64,000 nt of DNA from CALRWV02 sp943371965 (GTDB lineage: Bacteria; Bacteroidota; JABWAT01), in contig CALRWV020000004.1 of the NCBI GenBank assembly GCA_943371965.1, positions 1 through 64,000 on the forward strand, given 5' to 3'. The notes beneath the pieces were generated by a model that had not been told where the DNA came from, searched no databases, and saw only the letters and a list, made by a program, of their open reading frames with translations. Shown one piece after another: positions 25,879-34,615 of the stretch. The translations under genes and the position numbers were made by a program. Every line of letters starts with the position of its first letter. Within the stretch, counting starts at the first letter, position 1.

Positions 25879-26661
25879 ATGAAAATACTGATTACCGGAA
25901 TACATGGAACTATCGGTTCAAGGTTAAAAAAATATCTTGAATCACACGGAAATGAAGTTATTGGCTGGAACCGGAACGAAATTCCGATCGATAATTATTC
26001 TGTTATGCTGAATTATGTGAATTCAGTTCAGCCCGATATTGTGTATCATCTTGCTATTGCTTCAAAACCAACTGGGAGAGAAAACGAATCATGGCTGGTT
26101 AATTATGAATGGACAAGTGAATTAGCGTGGATAACAAAAATCCTGAATATCAAATTTATTTTTGTCAGTTCTGCAATGGTCTTTTCAGATTTTGCAGTTG
26201 GTCCGTTTACCATTTATTCTGAACCTGATGCTCCAATTGGATACGGATATGAAAAAAGAATGGCGGAAAAACGTGCTGTTTACCAGAATTCAAATTCTGT
26301 TATTTTGAGACTTGGATGGCAAATCGGAACAGAACCTGATTCCAACAACATGATAGATTTTATTGAACGTGAAATAAAGGAAAAAGGTGAAATCAAGGCA
26401 AGTACAAAATGGTTTCCTGCCTGTTCATTTCTGGAAGATACCATTTTGATTCTTGATAAAAGCAGAGAATACTTTCCGGGAATTTATCAGGTTGATTCCA
26501 ATAAAAAATGGAATTTTCATGAAATTGTCTCAGCGTTGAATTGGCTTCACGGAAATAAGTGGAAAGTAATTCCGACAGATGATTTTGTTTACGATCAGCG
26601 TCTTATTGACGACCGAATTCACATAAAGTCCCTCAACAGTCACCTTAAAAGTTTACATTGA
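25879..26661 (+). CDS. NAD-dependent epimerase / dTDP-4-dehydrorhamnose reductase-like protein
   Basis: 260 aa short-chain reductase of the RmlD/extended SDR group: Rossmann motif ITGIHGTIGSRL (residues 4-15), PDIVYHLAI (about 51-59) and a catalytic-type Tyr-x3-Lys (YGYEKRMAEKR). These enzymes act on nucleotide-sugar intermediates. It lies between an FAD oxidoreductase and yceH, with 15- and 13-bp gaps, in a probable operon. The exact sugar is unknown. Confidence 0.8.
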   Translation: MKILITGIHGTIGSRLKKYLESHGNEVIGWNRNEIPIDNYSVMLNYVNSVQPDIVYHLAIASKPTGRENESWLVNYEWTSELAWITKILNIKFIFVSSAMVFSDFAVGPFTIYSEPDAPIGYGYEKRMAEKRAVYQNSNSVILRLGWQIGTEPDSNNMIDFIEREIKEKGEIKASTKWFPACSFLEDTILILDKSREYFPGIYQVDSNKKWNFHEIVSALNWLHGNKWKVIPTDDFVYDQRLIDDRIHIKSLNSHLKSLH

Positions 26662-26674
26662 ATAAAATAAAATT

Positions 26675-27319
26675 ATGCAAATACTTTCTCCAATTGAAGT
26701 CCGCATTTTGGGCTCACTCATTGAAAAGGAACTGACAACTCCGGAATATTATCCGCTTTCGGCTAATGCTTTAACAAACGCGTGTAACCAGAAAAATAAC
26801 CGCGATCCGGTTGTTGGATATGATGAAATATTGGTTTCAAATGAAGTGGAAAACATGAAAGACAAATTGCTTGTTGGAAAGGTAATGGGAACTGGAAGCC
26901 GCGTTCCCAAATACCGTCATCTCATGCAGAACTTTTTTCATTTTGATGAAAAAGAAATTCCTGTGATTGGAGTTTTGATGCTTCGTGGTGCCCAAACGTT
27001 GGGAGAAATCAGATCACGTACCGCACCAATGAAAGAATTTTCAAGCCTTGAAGAAGTCGAGCAGATTCTTGAAAATCTTTCCAAACGGGAAAATCCGTTC
27101 GTAACCAAACTTCCAAAAATGGCCGGACAAAAAGATTTCAGATATATGCATCTTCTTTGTGGAATGCCTGATGTTGAAGCAATGATCAATGAAGCAAAAT
27201 CGGAATCTGTAAATGAGAAGGATAGAATCAGTTTGTTGGAACAGGAAATCGGAAATTTGAAAACTGAAATGGAAAATCTGAAAAATCAGTTTGGTGAATT
27301 CAGAAAACAATTTGAATAA
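26675..27319 (+). CDS. YceH family (DUF480) protein
   Basis: 214 aa. The N-terminus LSPIEVRILGSLIEKELTTP, with YYPLSANALTNACNQK and SRDP-like NRDPV, is diagnostic of the YceH/UPF0502 family, a tandem winged-helix protein. The C-terminal 35 residues are a heptad-rich coiled coil (DRISLLEQEIGNLKTEMENL). Function is not established. A repeat copy begins 8 bp after the stop. Confidence 0.88.
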   Translation: MQILSPIEVRILGSLIEKELTTPEYYPLSANALTNACNQKNNRDPVVGYDEILVSNEVENMKDKLLVGKVMGTGSRVPKYRHLMQNFFHFDEKEIPVIGVLMLRGAQTLGEIRSRTAPMKEFSSLEEVEQILENLSKRENPFVTKLPKMAGQKDFRYMHLLCGMPDVEAMINEAKSESVNEKDRISLLEQEIGNLKTEMENLKNQFGEFRKQFE

Positions 27320-27326
27320 GAATTGC

Positions 27327-27361
27327 GCCCACTAAAAATACGAAAAGAACGAAAAATAAAA
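27327..27361 (+). repeat. Left flanking CCCACTAAAAATACGAAAAG direct repeat
   Basis: About 35 bp nearly identical, apart from one substitution and one indel, to the left arm of the complete element at 27790. The two copies bracket the GxxExxY gene as direct repeats. Confidence 0.8.
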
Positions 27362-27382
27362 ACAGGAACACATAAATAAATT

Positions 27383-27724
27383 ATGGGTACAATTTTATTT
27401 AAGGATGAAAGTTTTAAAATTATTGGCGCATGTTTTAATGTTTACAAAGATAAGGGTTCGGGTTTTCTGGAAGCTGTTTACCATGAATGTCTTGAAATTG
27501 AATTCAATTTTCAGGGGATTCAATTTTCTTCACAAAAAGAATGGGAATTGTTTTACAGAAATGAAAAATTGAAGCAAACTTACAAACCTGATTTTATATG
27601 TTACGATAAAATAATTGTTGAAATCAAATCAGTTTCAAAACTAATTGATGAACATAAAGCTCAGATTCAAAATTATTTGAATGCAACCGGAATTGAATTG
27701 GGTCTACTGGTCAATTTTGCTTAA
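27383..27724 (+). CDS. GxxExxY protein (PD-(D/E)XK nuclease-like), truncated by a premature stop
   Basis: 113 aa. Gly27-x-x-Glu30-x-x-Tyr33 (GFLEAVY) defines the GxxExxY family, and Pro69-Asp70 with Glu80-Ile-Lys82 fits a PD-(D/E)XK nuclease core. After residue 113 (LLVNFA) comes TAA at 27722-27724, but the next 19 codons in the same frame (PKLEYERFVL and onward to a stop at 27782-27784) read as the normal family C-terminus. One nonsense mutation or sequencing error has therefore shortened it. The catalytic-type residues remain. It is bracketed by near-identical repeats, as expected for an inserted cassette. Function of the family is unknown. Confidence 0.82.
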   Translation: MGTILFKDESFKIIGACFNVYKDKGSGFLEAVYHECLEIEFNFQGIQFSSQKEWELFYRNEKLKQTYKPDFICYDKIIVEIKSVSKLIDEHKAQIQNYLNATGIELGLLVNFA

Positions 27725-27789
27725 TCCCCGAAATTGGAATATGAACGGTTTGTTCTGACAAAAAACAAAACTGAATTGAAATAACACAT

Positions 27790-27880
27790 TGCCCACGAAA
27801 AATACGAAAAGAACGAAAAATAAAACTAATATATTTCTGTATTAAACTTTCGTTTCTTTCGTATTTTTCGTGGGAAAAAG
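27790..27880. repeat. Complete CCCACGAAA inverted-repeat element
   Basis: Left arm CCCACGAAAAATACGAAAAG onward (27791-27817) and right arm ending TTTCGTATTTTTCGTGGGA (27848-27875) are complementary over about 27 bp with roughly two mismatches, around an AT-rich centre. Best-preserved copy of the family. It also directly precedes the PfpI start, leaving AAAAGG as its RBS. Confidence 0.88.
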
Positions 27881-27888
27881 GAAATCCT

Positions 27889-28410
27889 ATGAAACTCAAA
27901 AATAAACAGATTCTGATGTTCGTTGAAGATATTTACGAAGACCTTGAATTGTGGTATCCCAAACTCAGGCTTCAGGAAGAAGGGGCAAAAGTCGTAATTG
28001 CTGCACCGGAAGCTGGAAAAATATACAAAGGAAAACATGGATACCCGTGCAAATCAGATGAAGCATTGTCACACATCAAGGAAAAAGATTTTGATGGATT
28101 GGTAATTCCCGGCGGATTTGCGCCGGATCAATTGAGACGGTCACCGATTGTTCTTGATCTTGTTAGAAATTTTCATAAGAACGGAAAACTGGTGGCTCAC
28201 ATCTGCCATGCCGGTTGGATTCCCATTTCTGCAGGAATTATGAAGGGATATAAATGCACTTCAACACCAGGAATAAAAGATGATCTCATTAATGCAGGTG
28301 CTGAATGGATTGATGAATCTGTTGTTGTTGACCGCAACATGATTTCTTCAAGACGGCCGGATGATCTGCCTGATTTCTGCAGGGAGATTATCTGGTGGTT
28401 TGAGAAATAG
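27889..28410 (+). CDS. DJ-1/PfpI family protein
   Basis: 173 aa with the family fold: GLVIPGGFAPDQLR (about 70-83) and the nucleophile Cys106-His107 in VAHICHAGW. An early Glu (VEDIYEDLELWYP) could complete the site. Members act as general stress proteins, deglycases or chaperones; a stress role is inferred. AAAAGG lies 8-9 bases before the ATG. The complete repeat element abuts its 5' end, so transcription may start in or beyond the repeat. Confidence 0.88.
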   Translation: MKLKNKQILMFVEDIYEDLELWYPKLRLQEEGAKVVIAAPEAGKIYKGKHGYPCKSDEALSHIKEKDFDGLVIPGGFAPDQLRRSPIVLDLVRNFHKNGKLVAHICHAGWIPISAGIMKGYKCTSTPGIKDDLINAGAEWIDESVVVDRNMISSRRPDDLPDFCREIIWWFEK

Positions 28411-28459
28411 ATTATTTTTTTCTATTTTGATTTGTCCGAGTAATTATTTGAGGGAAAAA

Positions 28460-29818
28460 ATGAATAAAACCCATAAACTTAATCTGCTTCTCTTTTTGCT
28501 TTGCATTGTTACTTATACATGTAAAGAAAGTTCGCCATCTGAACCAAATGATGAATCATCAACTTTAACTTTTGATTTTCAACCTGGAAGGTTGAGAGGT
28601 CAAATTTGGATTGTTATTTCTGACCCCGAAACAAAAGCAGTTTTAAGCACAATTGAGGTGACAGAAGAGAAAAAATATAGTGTTGAAATTCCGATTAAGA
28701 GATATGACTACTGTTTTATTGAAAAGTATGAAGCTAAGTATGAATGGCTGACAGAAACAAATTTCTACAGTGATATTTATGTATACAAAAATGTTTCAAA
28801 AAAAGATTATACTTTTTATAATTTTAATAATTCAGAAAATATTAAATATGAGATCGAATTGAATGTTTCAAGACCTGATTTCTTACATGATGGTGAAATG
28901 TTTTATTATAATGGTCTTACTTTGTTAAGCTGGAAATCAACTCCATCAAATAAACCAATGATATATTTTCCAATTCATGGTTCAGTATCCTCCAATAAAC
29001 TTACTTCAGTAATATCTTTTTATAATTCCAATTCACATGAAGGGTTGTATGGTCTGCTGAATTATAATAATCTTAAAAGTGATAAAGTGAATTCATTTAC
29101 CATTTCTCTCAATAATCAAATGCAATATGTTAATATTATTACCAGCAAACCGGTTTCTTCTGTGTCTTTTGGAATTTATCAAGATGAAAATGTCTATCCG
29201 ATTGATTTTTCAAGTTGGACATACAAAGAGGACTTAGAGACTAATCACCATTTGTTTATTCCTGCAGAATTGTCAAAAAATTCTTATCAATTTTATGCGG
29301 GGTATTATCCATTGGACAATAAAATGTATTATCAAATATCGGTAAGGTCTACTAAGTTAATTCAAAATGTTACTGTGCCAAATGAAAATCTTTCTGCTAA
29401 GGTGAATTCTGATAATCAAAGCATTGAAAATATTTCACATGATTCAAATTTCGCTAATTGTATCATTGGCTCTTGGTACTATGGAGAAAATAACAAGCAT
29501 CTTTCTGTTGTGATGTATTCTGAACCGGAAACTAAGACATTGTATAAACCATCAATTCCTTCCATTATTGAAGAAAAATTATCTTTTTCTGTTTCGTCTG
29601 CAAATGTATATGGCATTCAAATTGCAGGATTTGATGTCTATAAAGGTTATGATGAATGGTTTTTAGGAGGCAATACTTCTTTTGATAAAACATTTTACTT
29701 TGAATCACATGATATTTCGAATAGAAATTCATCCAGTAGAATCAAGAATGAATTTTCATCTTCAAAAGAAAGTGCTGGAAAAATTTTTGAAATAATTGAT
29801 GAATTAAATAAAAAATAA
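28460..29818 (+). CDS. AT-rich predicted lipoprotein, unknown
   Basis: 452 aa. The lipoprotein signal LNLLLFLLCIVTYTC puts the lipobox Cys at about residue 21, followed by a Ser/Glu/Pro linker. The rest is Asn/Ser/Tyr-rich and beta-dominated, with no recognised domain. The start at 28460 is preferred because GAGGGAAAA precedes it and the longer frame would overlap the PfpI gene. Base composition is clearly more AT-rich than its neighbours, and it follows the GxxExxY/repeat block, suggesting an acquired or fast-evolving gene. Confidence 0.65.
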   Translation: MNKTHKLNLLLFLLCIVTYTCKESSPSEPNDESSTLTFDFQPGRLRGQIWIVISDPETKAVLSTIEVTEEKKYSVEIPIKRYDYCFIEKYEAKYEWLTETNFYSDIYVYKNVSKKDYTFYNFNNSENIKYEIELNVSRPDFLHDGEMFYYNGLTLLSWKSTPSNKPMIYFPIHGSVSSNKLTSVISFYNSNSHEGLYGLLNYNNLKSDKVNSFTISLNNQMQYVNIITSKPVSSVSFGIYQDENVYPIDFSSWTYKEDLETNHHLFIPAELSKNSYQFYAGYYPLDNKMYYQISVRSTKLIQNVTVPNENLSAKVNSDNQSIENISHDSNFANCIIGSWYYGENNKHLSVVMYSEPETKTLYKPSIPSIIEEKLSFSVSSANVYGIQIAGFDVYKGYDEWFLGGNTSFDKTFYFESHDISNRNSSSRIKNEFSSSKESAGKIFEIIDELNKK

Positions 29819-29914
29819 TTTAATGATTTTTAACTTAATAAATATTATACCTGAATAATAATTTGACAATTAAAGAAACACCAGATAACAACTAATTTTT
29901 TGGAAATTGATTTT

Positions 29915-31453
29915 ATGAAAAAAATTAATGTCTTAACTTTATCACTCTTCATTTCCTTCATCTCGTTTGCCCAAACCAAACCTGTCGATCTCACAAAGCT
30001 TGACACTTACATTGAACAATCCATAAAAGATTGGGGTTTACCCGGACTTTCAATCGCAATTGTTAGGAATGATTCTGTTCTTTTTTCCAAAGGATACGGT
30101 ATAAAATCAATCGATAAATCTGAAACTGATCCATACAATAAAGTTGATGATCATACACTTTTTGCAATTGCTTCACTTTCAAAGGCATTTACTGCTGCTT
30201 CAATAGGAATTCTGGTTGATGACAAGAAATTGAAATGGGATGATAAGGTTACTGATTACCTTCCCTATTTCCAGATGTATGATCCTTATGTAACAAGGGA
30301 AATGACAATCCGTGATCTGCTTTCACACAGAAGCGGATTGGAAACTTTCAGCGGTGATCTTGTCTGGTGGGGAACAACTCATTCAAGGAAAGAAGTTATT
30401 GAATCAGTCAGATATTTGAAACCACCCTTCAGTTTCAGAAGCAAATACGGTTATCAGAATCTGATGTTTTTAACTGCAGGAGAAATAATTCCGGCAGTTA
30501 CCGGTAAATCATGGGACGACTTTGTACTAGACAGTATTTTTGTTCCGCTTGGAATGACAGAAACAAACACCAGCGTAACTCAATTGAAACCAGGTGTAAA
30601 CTTTGCAACTCCACATTTGAAATGGAATGACAAACTGATCACCATTCCATACCGAAATGTTGATAACGTTGGATCTGCAGCAGCAATAAATTCAAATGTA
30701 AGTGACCTTTCCAAATGGATGAGGATGTGGCTGAGAAAAGGAGACAATTCAGTTGTCAGCGATAATATCAGACATGAAGTATGGACACCTCAAACCATTC
30801 TTCCAATTTCAAAAAGAGGATTGGAAGCATTACCATCCCGACATTTTATGTCGTATGGTATGGGCTGGTTTATGTTTGATTATCACGGAAGAAAAATATT
30901 AAATCACAGTGGCGGAATGGATGGCATGATTTCTTATCTGGTTTTGGTTCCTGAAGAAAAATTCGGTTTTGTAATTTTATCCAACAGCTATGAAACTCCT
31001 TCCGGTGCGTTGGTCTATAAGATTCTTGATTTGTACCTGGCAGGAATTGACCGTGACTGGTGTGGTGAAAGTCTTGTTCAGGTTAAAAAAGCAGAGGAAC
31101 AATCAAAGGAAGCAACAAAAAAAGCTGAACAGGATCGTAATAAAAATTCGAAACCATCTCTTGAATTAGCTGAGTACACTGGAAGATATCATTCAAATCT
31201 GTATGGTGATGTTGCGGTTGTTTTGAAAAATAAAAATCTCGTGGTTGATTTTATTCCTTCTCCAACTTTTAACGATGCTGCTCTAACACATTGGCAATAT
31301 GATACTTTCCAAATTGAACTTGCCGATAAAGCACTCCCAAAAGGACTGGTAACTTTTGTTCTGGATAAAAACGGAAAAGTGGAGCAGATGAAAATCGATA
31401 TTCCGAATCCGGATTTTGATTTTGGCGAGTTGGAATTGAAAAAAGTGAAGTGA
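29915..31453 (+). CDS. Serine hydrolase, class C beta-lactamase/DD-peptidase fold, with C-terminal DUF3471-like domain
   Basis: 512 aa. Signal peptide (1-20, SFISFAQ), then a beta-lactamase-related domain with the SxxK tetrad ASLSKAF (Ser87, Lys90), a YxN motif in YGYQNLMF, and HSGG in the third box (LNHSGGMDGM). A Lys/Glu-rich linker (about 385-415) leads to a beta-barrel C-terminal domain of the DUF3471/Pab87 type. Likely a periplasmic or exported peptidase/esterase. It starts at the second ATG (29915), directly before the signal peptide. Substrate unknown. Confidence 0.87.
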   Translation: MKKINVLTLSLFISFISFAQTKPVDLTKLDTYIEQSIKDWGLPGLSIAIVRNDSVLFSKGYGIKSIDKSETDPYNKVDDHTLFAIASLSKAFTAASIGILVDDKKLKWDDKVTDYLPYFQMYDPYVTREMTIRDLLSHRSGLETFSGDLVWWGTTHSRKEVIESVRYLKPPFSFRSKYGYQNLMFLTAGEIIPAVTGKSWDDFVLDSIFVPLGMTETNTSVTQLKPGVNFATPHLKWNDKLITIPYRNVDNVGSAAAINSNVSDLSKWMRMWLRKGDNSVVSDNIRHEVWTPQTILPISKRGLEALPSRHFMSYGMGWFMFDYHGRKILNHSGGMDGMISYLVLVPEEKFGFVILSNSYETPSGALVYKILDLYLAGIDRDWCGESLVQVKKAEEQSKEATKKAEQDRNKNSKPSLELAEYTGRYHSNLYGDVAVVLKNKNLVVDFIPSPTFNDAALTHWQYDTFQIELADKALPKGLVTFVLDKNGKVEQMKIDIPNPDFDFGELELKKVK

Positions 31454-31460
31454 GGATTTT

Positions 31461-31599
31461 TCCCACGAAAAATACGAAAGAAACGAAATAAAATATTTAT
31501 CATTCTTGCATTCGCAGGAATGATAAACTCTTAAATGTATTGAATTTAATTTTTCGTTCTTTTCGTATTTTTCCCCGAAGTATCGGGACAAGCTGTGGG
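31461..31599. repeat. Composite CCCACGAAA element with nested hairpin
   Basis: Left arm CCCACGAAAAATACGAAAG (31462-31480) and right arm TTTTTCGTTCTTTTCGTATT (31550-31569). Between them is a separate hairpin with arms TTATCATTC (31497-31505) and GAATGATAA (31518-31526). The right end carries CCCGAAGTATCGGGA plus a CAAGCTGTGG tail (31574-31598), the same tail as at 22354-22378. Confidence 0.8.
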
Positions 31600-31606
31600 G
31601 TGTGTA

Positions 31607-32077
31607 TTAAATATTTTTCTCGAGAATCAGATTGAAATCTTCAAAACCCTGCCTATGGTAAAAGTTGATTCCTTTGAAGTTTGGTGCTGAAACTTCTACC
31701 CGTACACGTTTCAGATTTTTGGATCTGCACCATCCGAAAAATTCCTGAACCAATTTCTCGCCGATTTTCTGTCCGCGGAATTCTTCAAGAACAACCATTT
31801 CTTCAAGTTCGCCCAACAGTTGAATTGTTCTGTATGAAGCTGCTTCTTCTATTCCACCTATCAGATAACCTATAATTTTATTTTCTGATTCTGCAATTAG
31901 AACGATTCCGTCATCCCCCGAAATTCTTTCAGATATGAATTCAATTCCGTCTTCAGAAGTTGCCCAATCTGGCTGAATGGTTTCATCAAATTGTGAATCA
32001 AATTCAACAAGTAGTTTGTTCAATTTCTGAATTGATTTCAAATCTTCCGATACTGCATTTCGTATACTTAATGGCAA
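31607..32077 (-). CDS. GNAT-family N-acetyltransferase
   Basis: 156 aa. The GNAT core is visible: a beta-strand/acetyl-CoA loop LEEMVVLEEFRGQKIGEKLV (about 91-110, the R/Q-x-x-G-x-G/A-type pyrophosphate loop being RGQKIG) and a C-terminal NFYHRQGFEDF. It would acetylate an amine substrate with acetyl-CoA; the target is unknown. Its 5' end abuts a CCATTGTCCTCTGTC repeat tract. Confidence 0.85.
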   Translation of the reverse strand: MPLSIRNAVSEDLKSIQKLNKLLVEFDSQFDETIQPDWATSEDGIEFISERISGDDGIVLIAESENKIIGYLIGGIEEAASYRTIQLLGELEEMVVLEEFRGQKIGEKLVQEFFGWCRSKNLKRVRVEVSAPNFKGINFYHRQGFEDFNLILEKNI

Positions 32078-32128
32078 CTGTATTTCCTGTATTTTCTAAT
32101 TTCCATTGTCCTCTGTCAATTGTCCAAA

Positions 32129-32527
32129 TTACAACTCAATAAAATATTCTTTCATTGGTTCCAGATAAAAATCGATCCAACCCTGCTTGTATTTTTCAGT
32201 TTCGCCTTTGGGAATATTGGTATGTATCAGTGTGAATTTGCATTCATCTTCGGAAACAGCTTCAAATAATATTTCAATTTGTGAATCTTGATCGGTCTCA
32301 GCAAACTCAGTTGTCCGCCACGATTGAACAATTCTTTTGTAGGGCTCAAGTTTCAGATTTTTTCCGAAAATATATCCGTCCCATGCAGAATATTTCCCTC
32401 CAACTTTCGGATCACATTCTGCATCCGAACCGGTAAACTCTGAATGTGAATCTTCATCAATCCATGCTTCATATAATAATTGTGCAGATACAAGAAATTT
32501 TCCGGTAAGTTTTAGTGATTCTGGCAT
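32129..32527 (-). CDS. SRPBCC/AHSA1-like domain protein
   Basis: 132 aa. LYEAWIDEDSHSEFTGS, a Gly/Lys sequence KVGGKYSAWDGYIFG, a W-rich RIVQSWRTTEF strand and a terminal helix (YKQGWIDFYLEPMKEYF) are typical of Activator-of-Hsp90-ATPase-like START proteins. The start is set at 32527 (MPESLKLTG), because the upstream frame (to 32578) consists of GTTGAAT tandem repeats. Function unknown. Confidence 0.8.
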   Translation of the reverse strand: MPESLKLTGKFLVSAQLLYEAWIDEDSHSEFTGSDAECDPKVGGKYSAWDGYIFGKNLKLEPYKRIVQSWRTTEFAETDQDSQIEILFEAVSEDECKFTLIHTNIPKGETEKYKQGWIDFYLEPMKEYFIEL

Positions 32528-32546
32528 AACAACCTCGAATGAGAAT

Positions 32547-32574
32547 GTTGAATGTTGAATGTTGAATGTTGAAT
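32547..32574. repeat. Four tandem GTTGAAT heptamers
   Basis: Four perfect 7-bp units (32547-32574), 20 bp upstream of the SRPBCC gene's start codon on the minus strand. Confidence 0.9.
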
Positions 32575-32645
32575 TCAAAAATGGCAGAAAAAATAACTTT
32601 TATAACTGAAAAAAGAAATAAAAGAAAGTTGAACTGCTTCATCCT

Positions 32646-33566
32646 TTATTTGAATTTCAGCCAGCCTTTTCTTTTGAACCAAAGAAAAATGACAGTTGTA
32701 ATGGTAATCATGGCAACCCAAACCAATGGATATCCGGCATAAGATTCAAGTTCGGGCATGTACTTAAAATTCATTCCGTAGATACCTACAATAAAGGTAA
32801 GGGGCAAAAAGAATACTGAAAAAATGGTAAGAATCCTCATGACTTCATTTGTCCGGTTTGATGACAGAGAAAGGTGAAGGTGAAGCAGGTTGGTTACACT
32901 GTCCTGCAATTGGTCTGAAAGAAAAGCAAGACGTTCTGCATCATCTCGAAGATCATCAATAATCCACTTACTGCTTTCAGGAGCAATTTCGTAATGTGAA
33001 AGAACTTCGTTCGACAAATACAACGTTCTTTTATAAACGGAAGCATTTCTTTTCAGCAGGTAAAGATCCTGAACAATTTCCGTTGTAATCATATTGTGGA
33101 AAATACGTTTTTCGAAATCTTCAAGCAGAGTAAAGGAACGGTGGATAGGAGCTTCAAATGTATCAATTATCGTTTTGAAAATGTCCCAAAGAATTTCATT
33201 TTGTCCTGAACTGCTTTGATTGAATGTCACCATCCATTTTTCACGTAAGCTGATCATGAAAGAATAATCTTGCCGGTGGACGGTGAGAAGAAAATGTGGA
33301 GCTACGAAAAAAATGACTTTGTTTGTAAGCTCCCTGACAGTATCAGCGTCTTCTGCTGCATTTTCATCATGTGCTCGGAGAACAATAAAATCAAATTTCT
33401 CAAAAAAATCATGTTTTGGAAGATTTTCAGGTTTCAGGCTGCTTTCTAGCAAATAAATTGGAATCTGAAGCGAAGAAGACAGTTGTCCGAATTCTTCATT
33501 GTCAGGATTGATAACGTCCAGCCAGGTAAAATTCATTGTTTTGTCTTCAATTACCGTATTAATCAT
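32646..33566 (-). CDS. corA: CorA-family Mg2+/Co2+ transporter
   Basis: 306 aa. The signature GMN is present in IVGIYGMNFKYMPE at the end of the first of two C-terminal transmembrane helices (ILTIFSVFFLPLTFIVGIYG; then VWVAMITITTVIFLWF), preceded by a long cytoplasmic helical domain. It forms a homopentameric inner-membrane cation channel. The first ATG is at 33566; an upstream TTG at 33584 is possible. The gene begins 18 bp after the GT9 stop and may be the last gene of that minus-strand run. Confidence 0.92.
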   Translation of the reverse strand: MINTVIEDKTMNFTWLDVINPDNEEFGQLSSSLQIPIYLLESSLKPENLPKHDFFEKFDFIVLRAHDENAAEDADTVRELTNKVIFFVAPHFLLTVHRQDYSFMISLREKWMVTFNQSSSGQNEILWDIFKTIIDTFEAPIHRSFTLLEDFEKRIFHNMITTEIVQDLYLLKRNASVYKRTLYLSNEVLSHYEIAPESSKWIIDDLRDDAERLAFLSDQLQDSVTNLLHLHLSLSSNRTNEVMRILTIFSVFFLPLTFIVGIYGMNFKYMPELESYAGYPLVWVAMITITTVIFLWFKRKGWLKFK

Positions 33567-33584
33567 TTTAGTAGCCCAACCCAA

Positions 33585-34598
33585 TTATTTACTGACAAAT
33601 GCGTGAATATCCGGACGGATTTGGCAATACGCCTGATAAACTTTTTCCCATTGAATTTCCGAAACATTTCCTGTTTCAGGCATAACAGATTGGAATACTG
33701 TATTGACCGGTTTCCAACTTGCATAGTTCCATGAAATTTTCGGATATAAAGCAATCAGCGGAATTGAAAATGCACATGCAATATGAACTGCTGAAGTATC
33801 CGGCGAAATCAGCAAATCTGCCTGTGCGATATATGAAGCAAAATGCTGGAAATCGGAATAAGCTGGAAAAATAATGGTATCCGACGGAAAGGGAGTTCCA
33901 ACATCTTTTGCGATATGTACATCTGTTGGTGCAGAAAGAAGTAGAAAAATAATATCCTTTTCAACTTTTTTGATTTCCATCAGAAGCTTCCACCACTTGT
34001 CAACGGTCCAATACCTGCTTTTGTCACCGGCACTCAAATTGACAGCTATGATAGGTTTCCTTTTTGGATTTGCACGGTTCAACTGATTTTTCACACTGTT
34101 GAATTCACGTGGGCCAATTGTTAGAGAAGGCTTGATTTCATTGGGCTGGAAAGACATTCCGATAGCTTCAGCAATCAAGCGGATTCTTTCGGTTATATGA
34201 GAGCTTTCATTGTCAGGTCTTTTAACAGGAATGGTCAGATATTTTGAATTGTTCTGAAAACCAAACCCGACTTTTATCTTGGATCGCGAAAATTGTGCTA
34301 TTAATTTACTTGTTCCGCTTGGCCCATCATTGAAATCAATCAGCAAATCAGCCTTGAATTTTCTCAGGAGCATAAGCACATTGAACAGGTCAAAACCTTT
34401 TTGAAAATAATGGATTTTATTGACGTCTTCTGAATATTGAAGAAGTTCTTTTACTCTCGGTAGGGTAATAAGGAGAATATTTGCATCAGGAAAAGTCTGC
34501 CGGATCTTCTTCAAAGCAAAATTGGAAACAATCATGTCACCGATTTTGCCAATGCGGATAATGGCGATTTTTTTTATAGTTGAATTATCAATTGTCAT
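33585..34598 (-). CDS. Glycosyltransferase family 9 (heptosyltransferase-like)
   Basis: 337 aa GT-B enzyme. The N-terminal IIRIGKIGDMIVSNFALKKI is the GT9 acceptor-domain signature. The C-terminal domain has NLSAGDKSRYW and SPDTSAVHIA, the nucleotide-sugar binding region of LPS heptosyltransferases. Predicted to add a heptose-like sugar to the lipopolysaccharide core. It is one of three consecutive GT9 genes. A repeat (34616-34709) separates it from the upstream member. Donor and acceptor unknown. Confidence 0.87.
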   Translation of the reverse strand: MTIDNSTIKKIAIIRIGKIGDMIVSNFALKKIRQTFPDANILLITLPRVKELLQYSEDVNKIHYFQKGFDLFNVLMLLRKFKADLLIDFNDGPSGTSKLIAQFSRSKIKVGFGFQNNSKYLTIPVKRPDNESSHITERIRLIAEAIGMSFQPNEIKPSLTIGPREFNSVKNQLNRANPKRKPIIAVNLSAGDKSRYWTVDKWWKLLMEIKKVEKDIIFLLLSAPTDVHIAKDVGTPFPSDTIIFPAYSDFQHFASYIAQADLLISPDTSAVHIACAFSIPLIALYPKISWNYASWKPVNTVFQSVMPETGNVSEIQWEKVYQAYCQIRPDIHAFVSK

Positions 34599-34615
34599 GT
34601 TTTACGGATTCTTTT

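Noticed and set aside
32528..32578. N-terminal extension of the SRPBCC protein
   Set aside because: Encoded by GTTGAAT tandem repeats; the real start is the next ATG at 32527.
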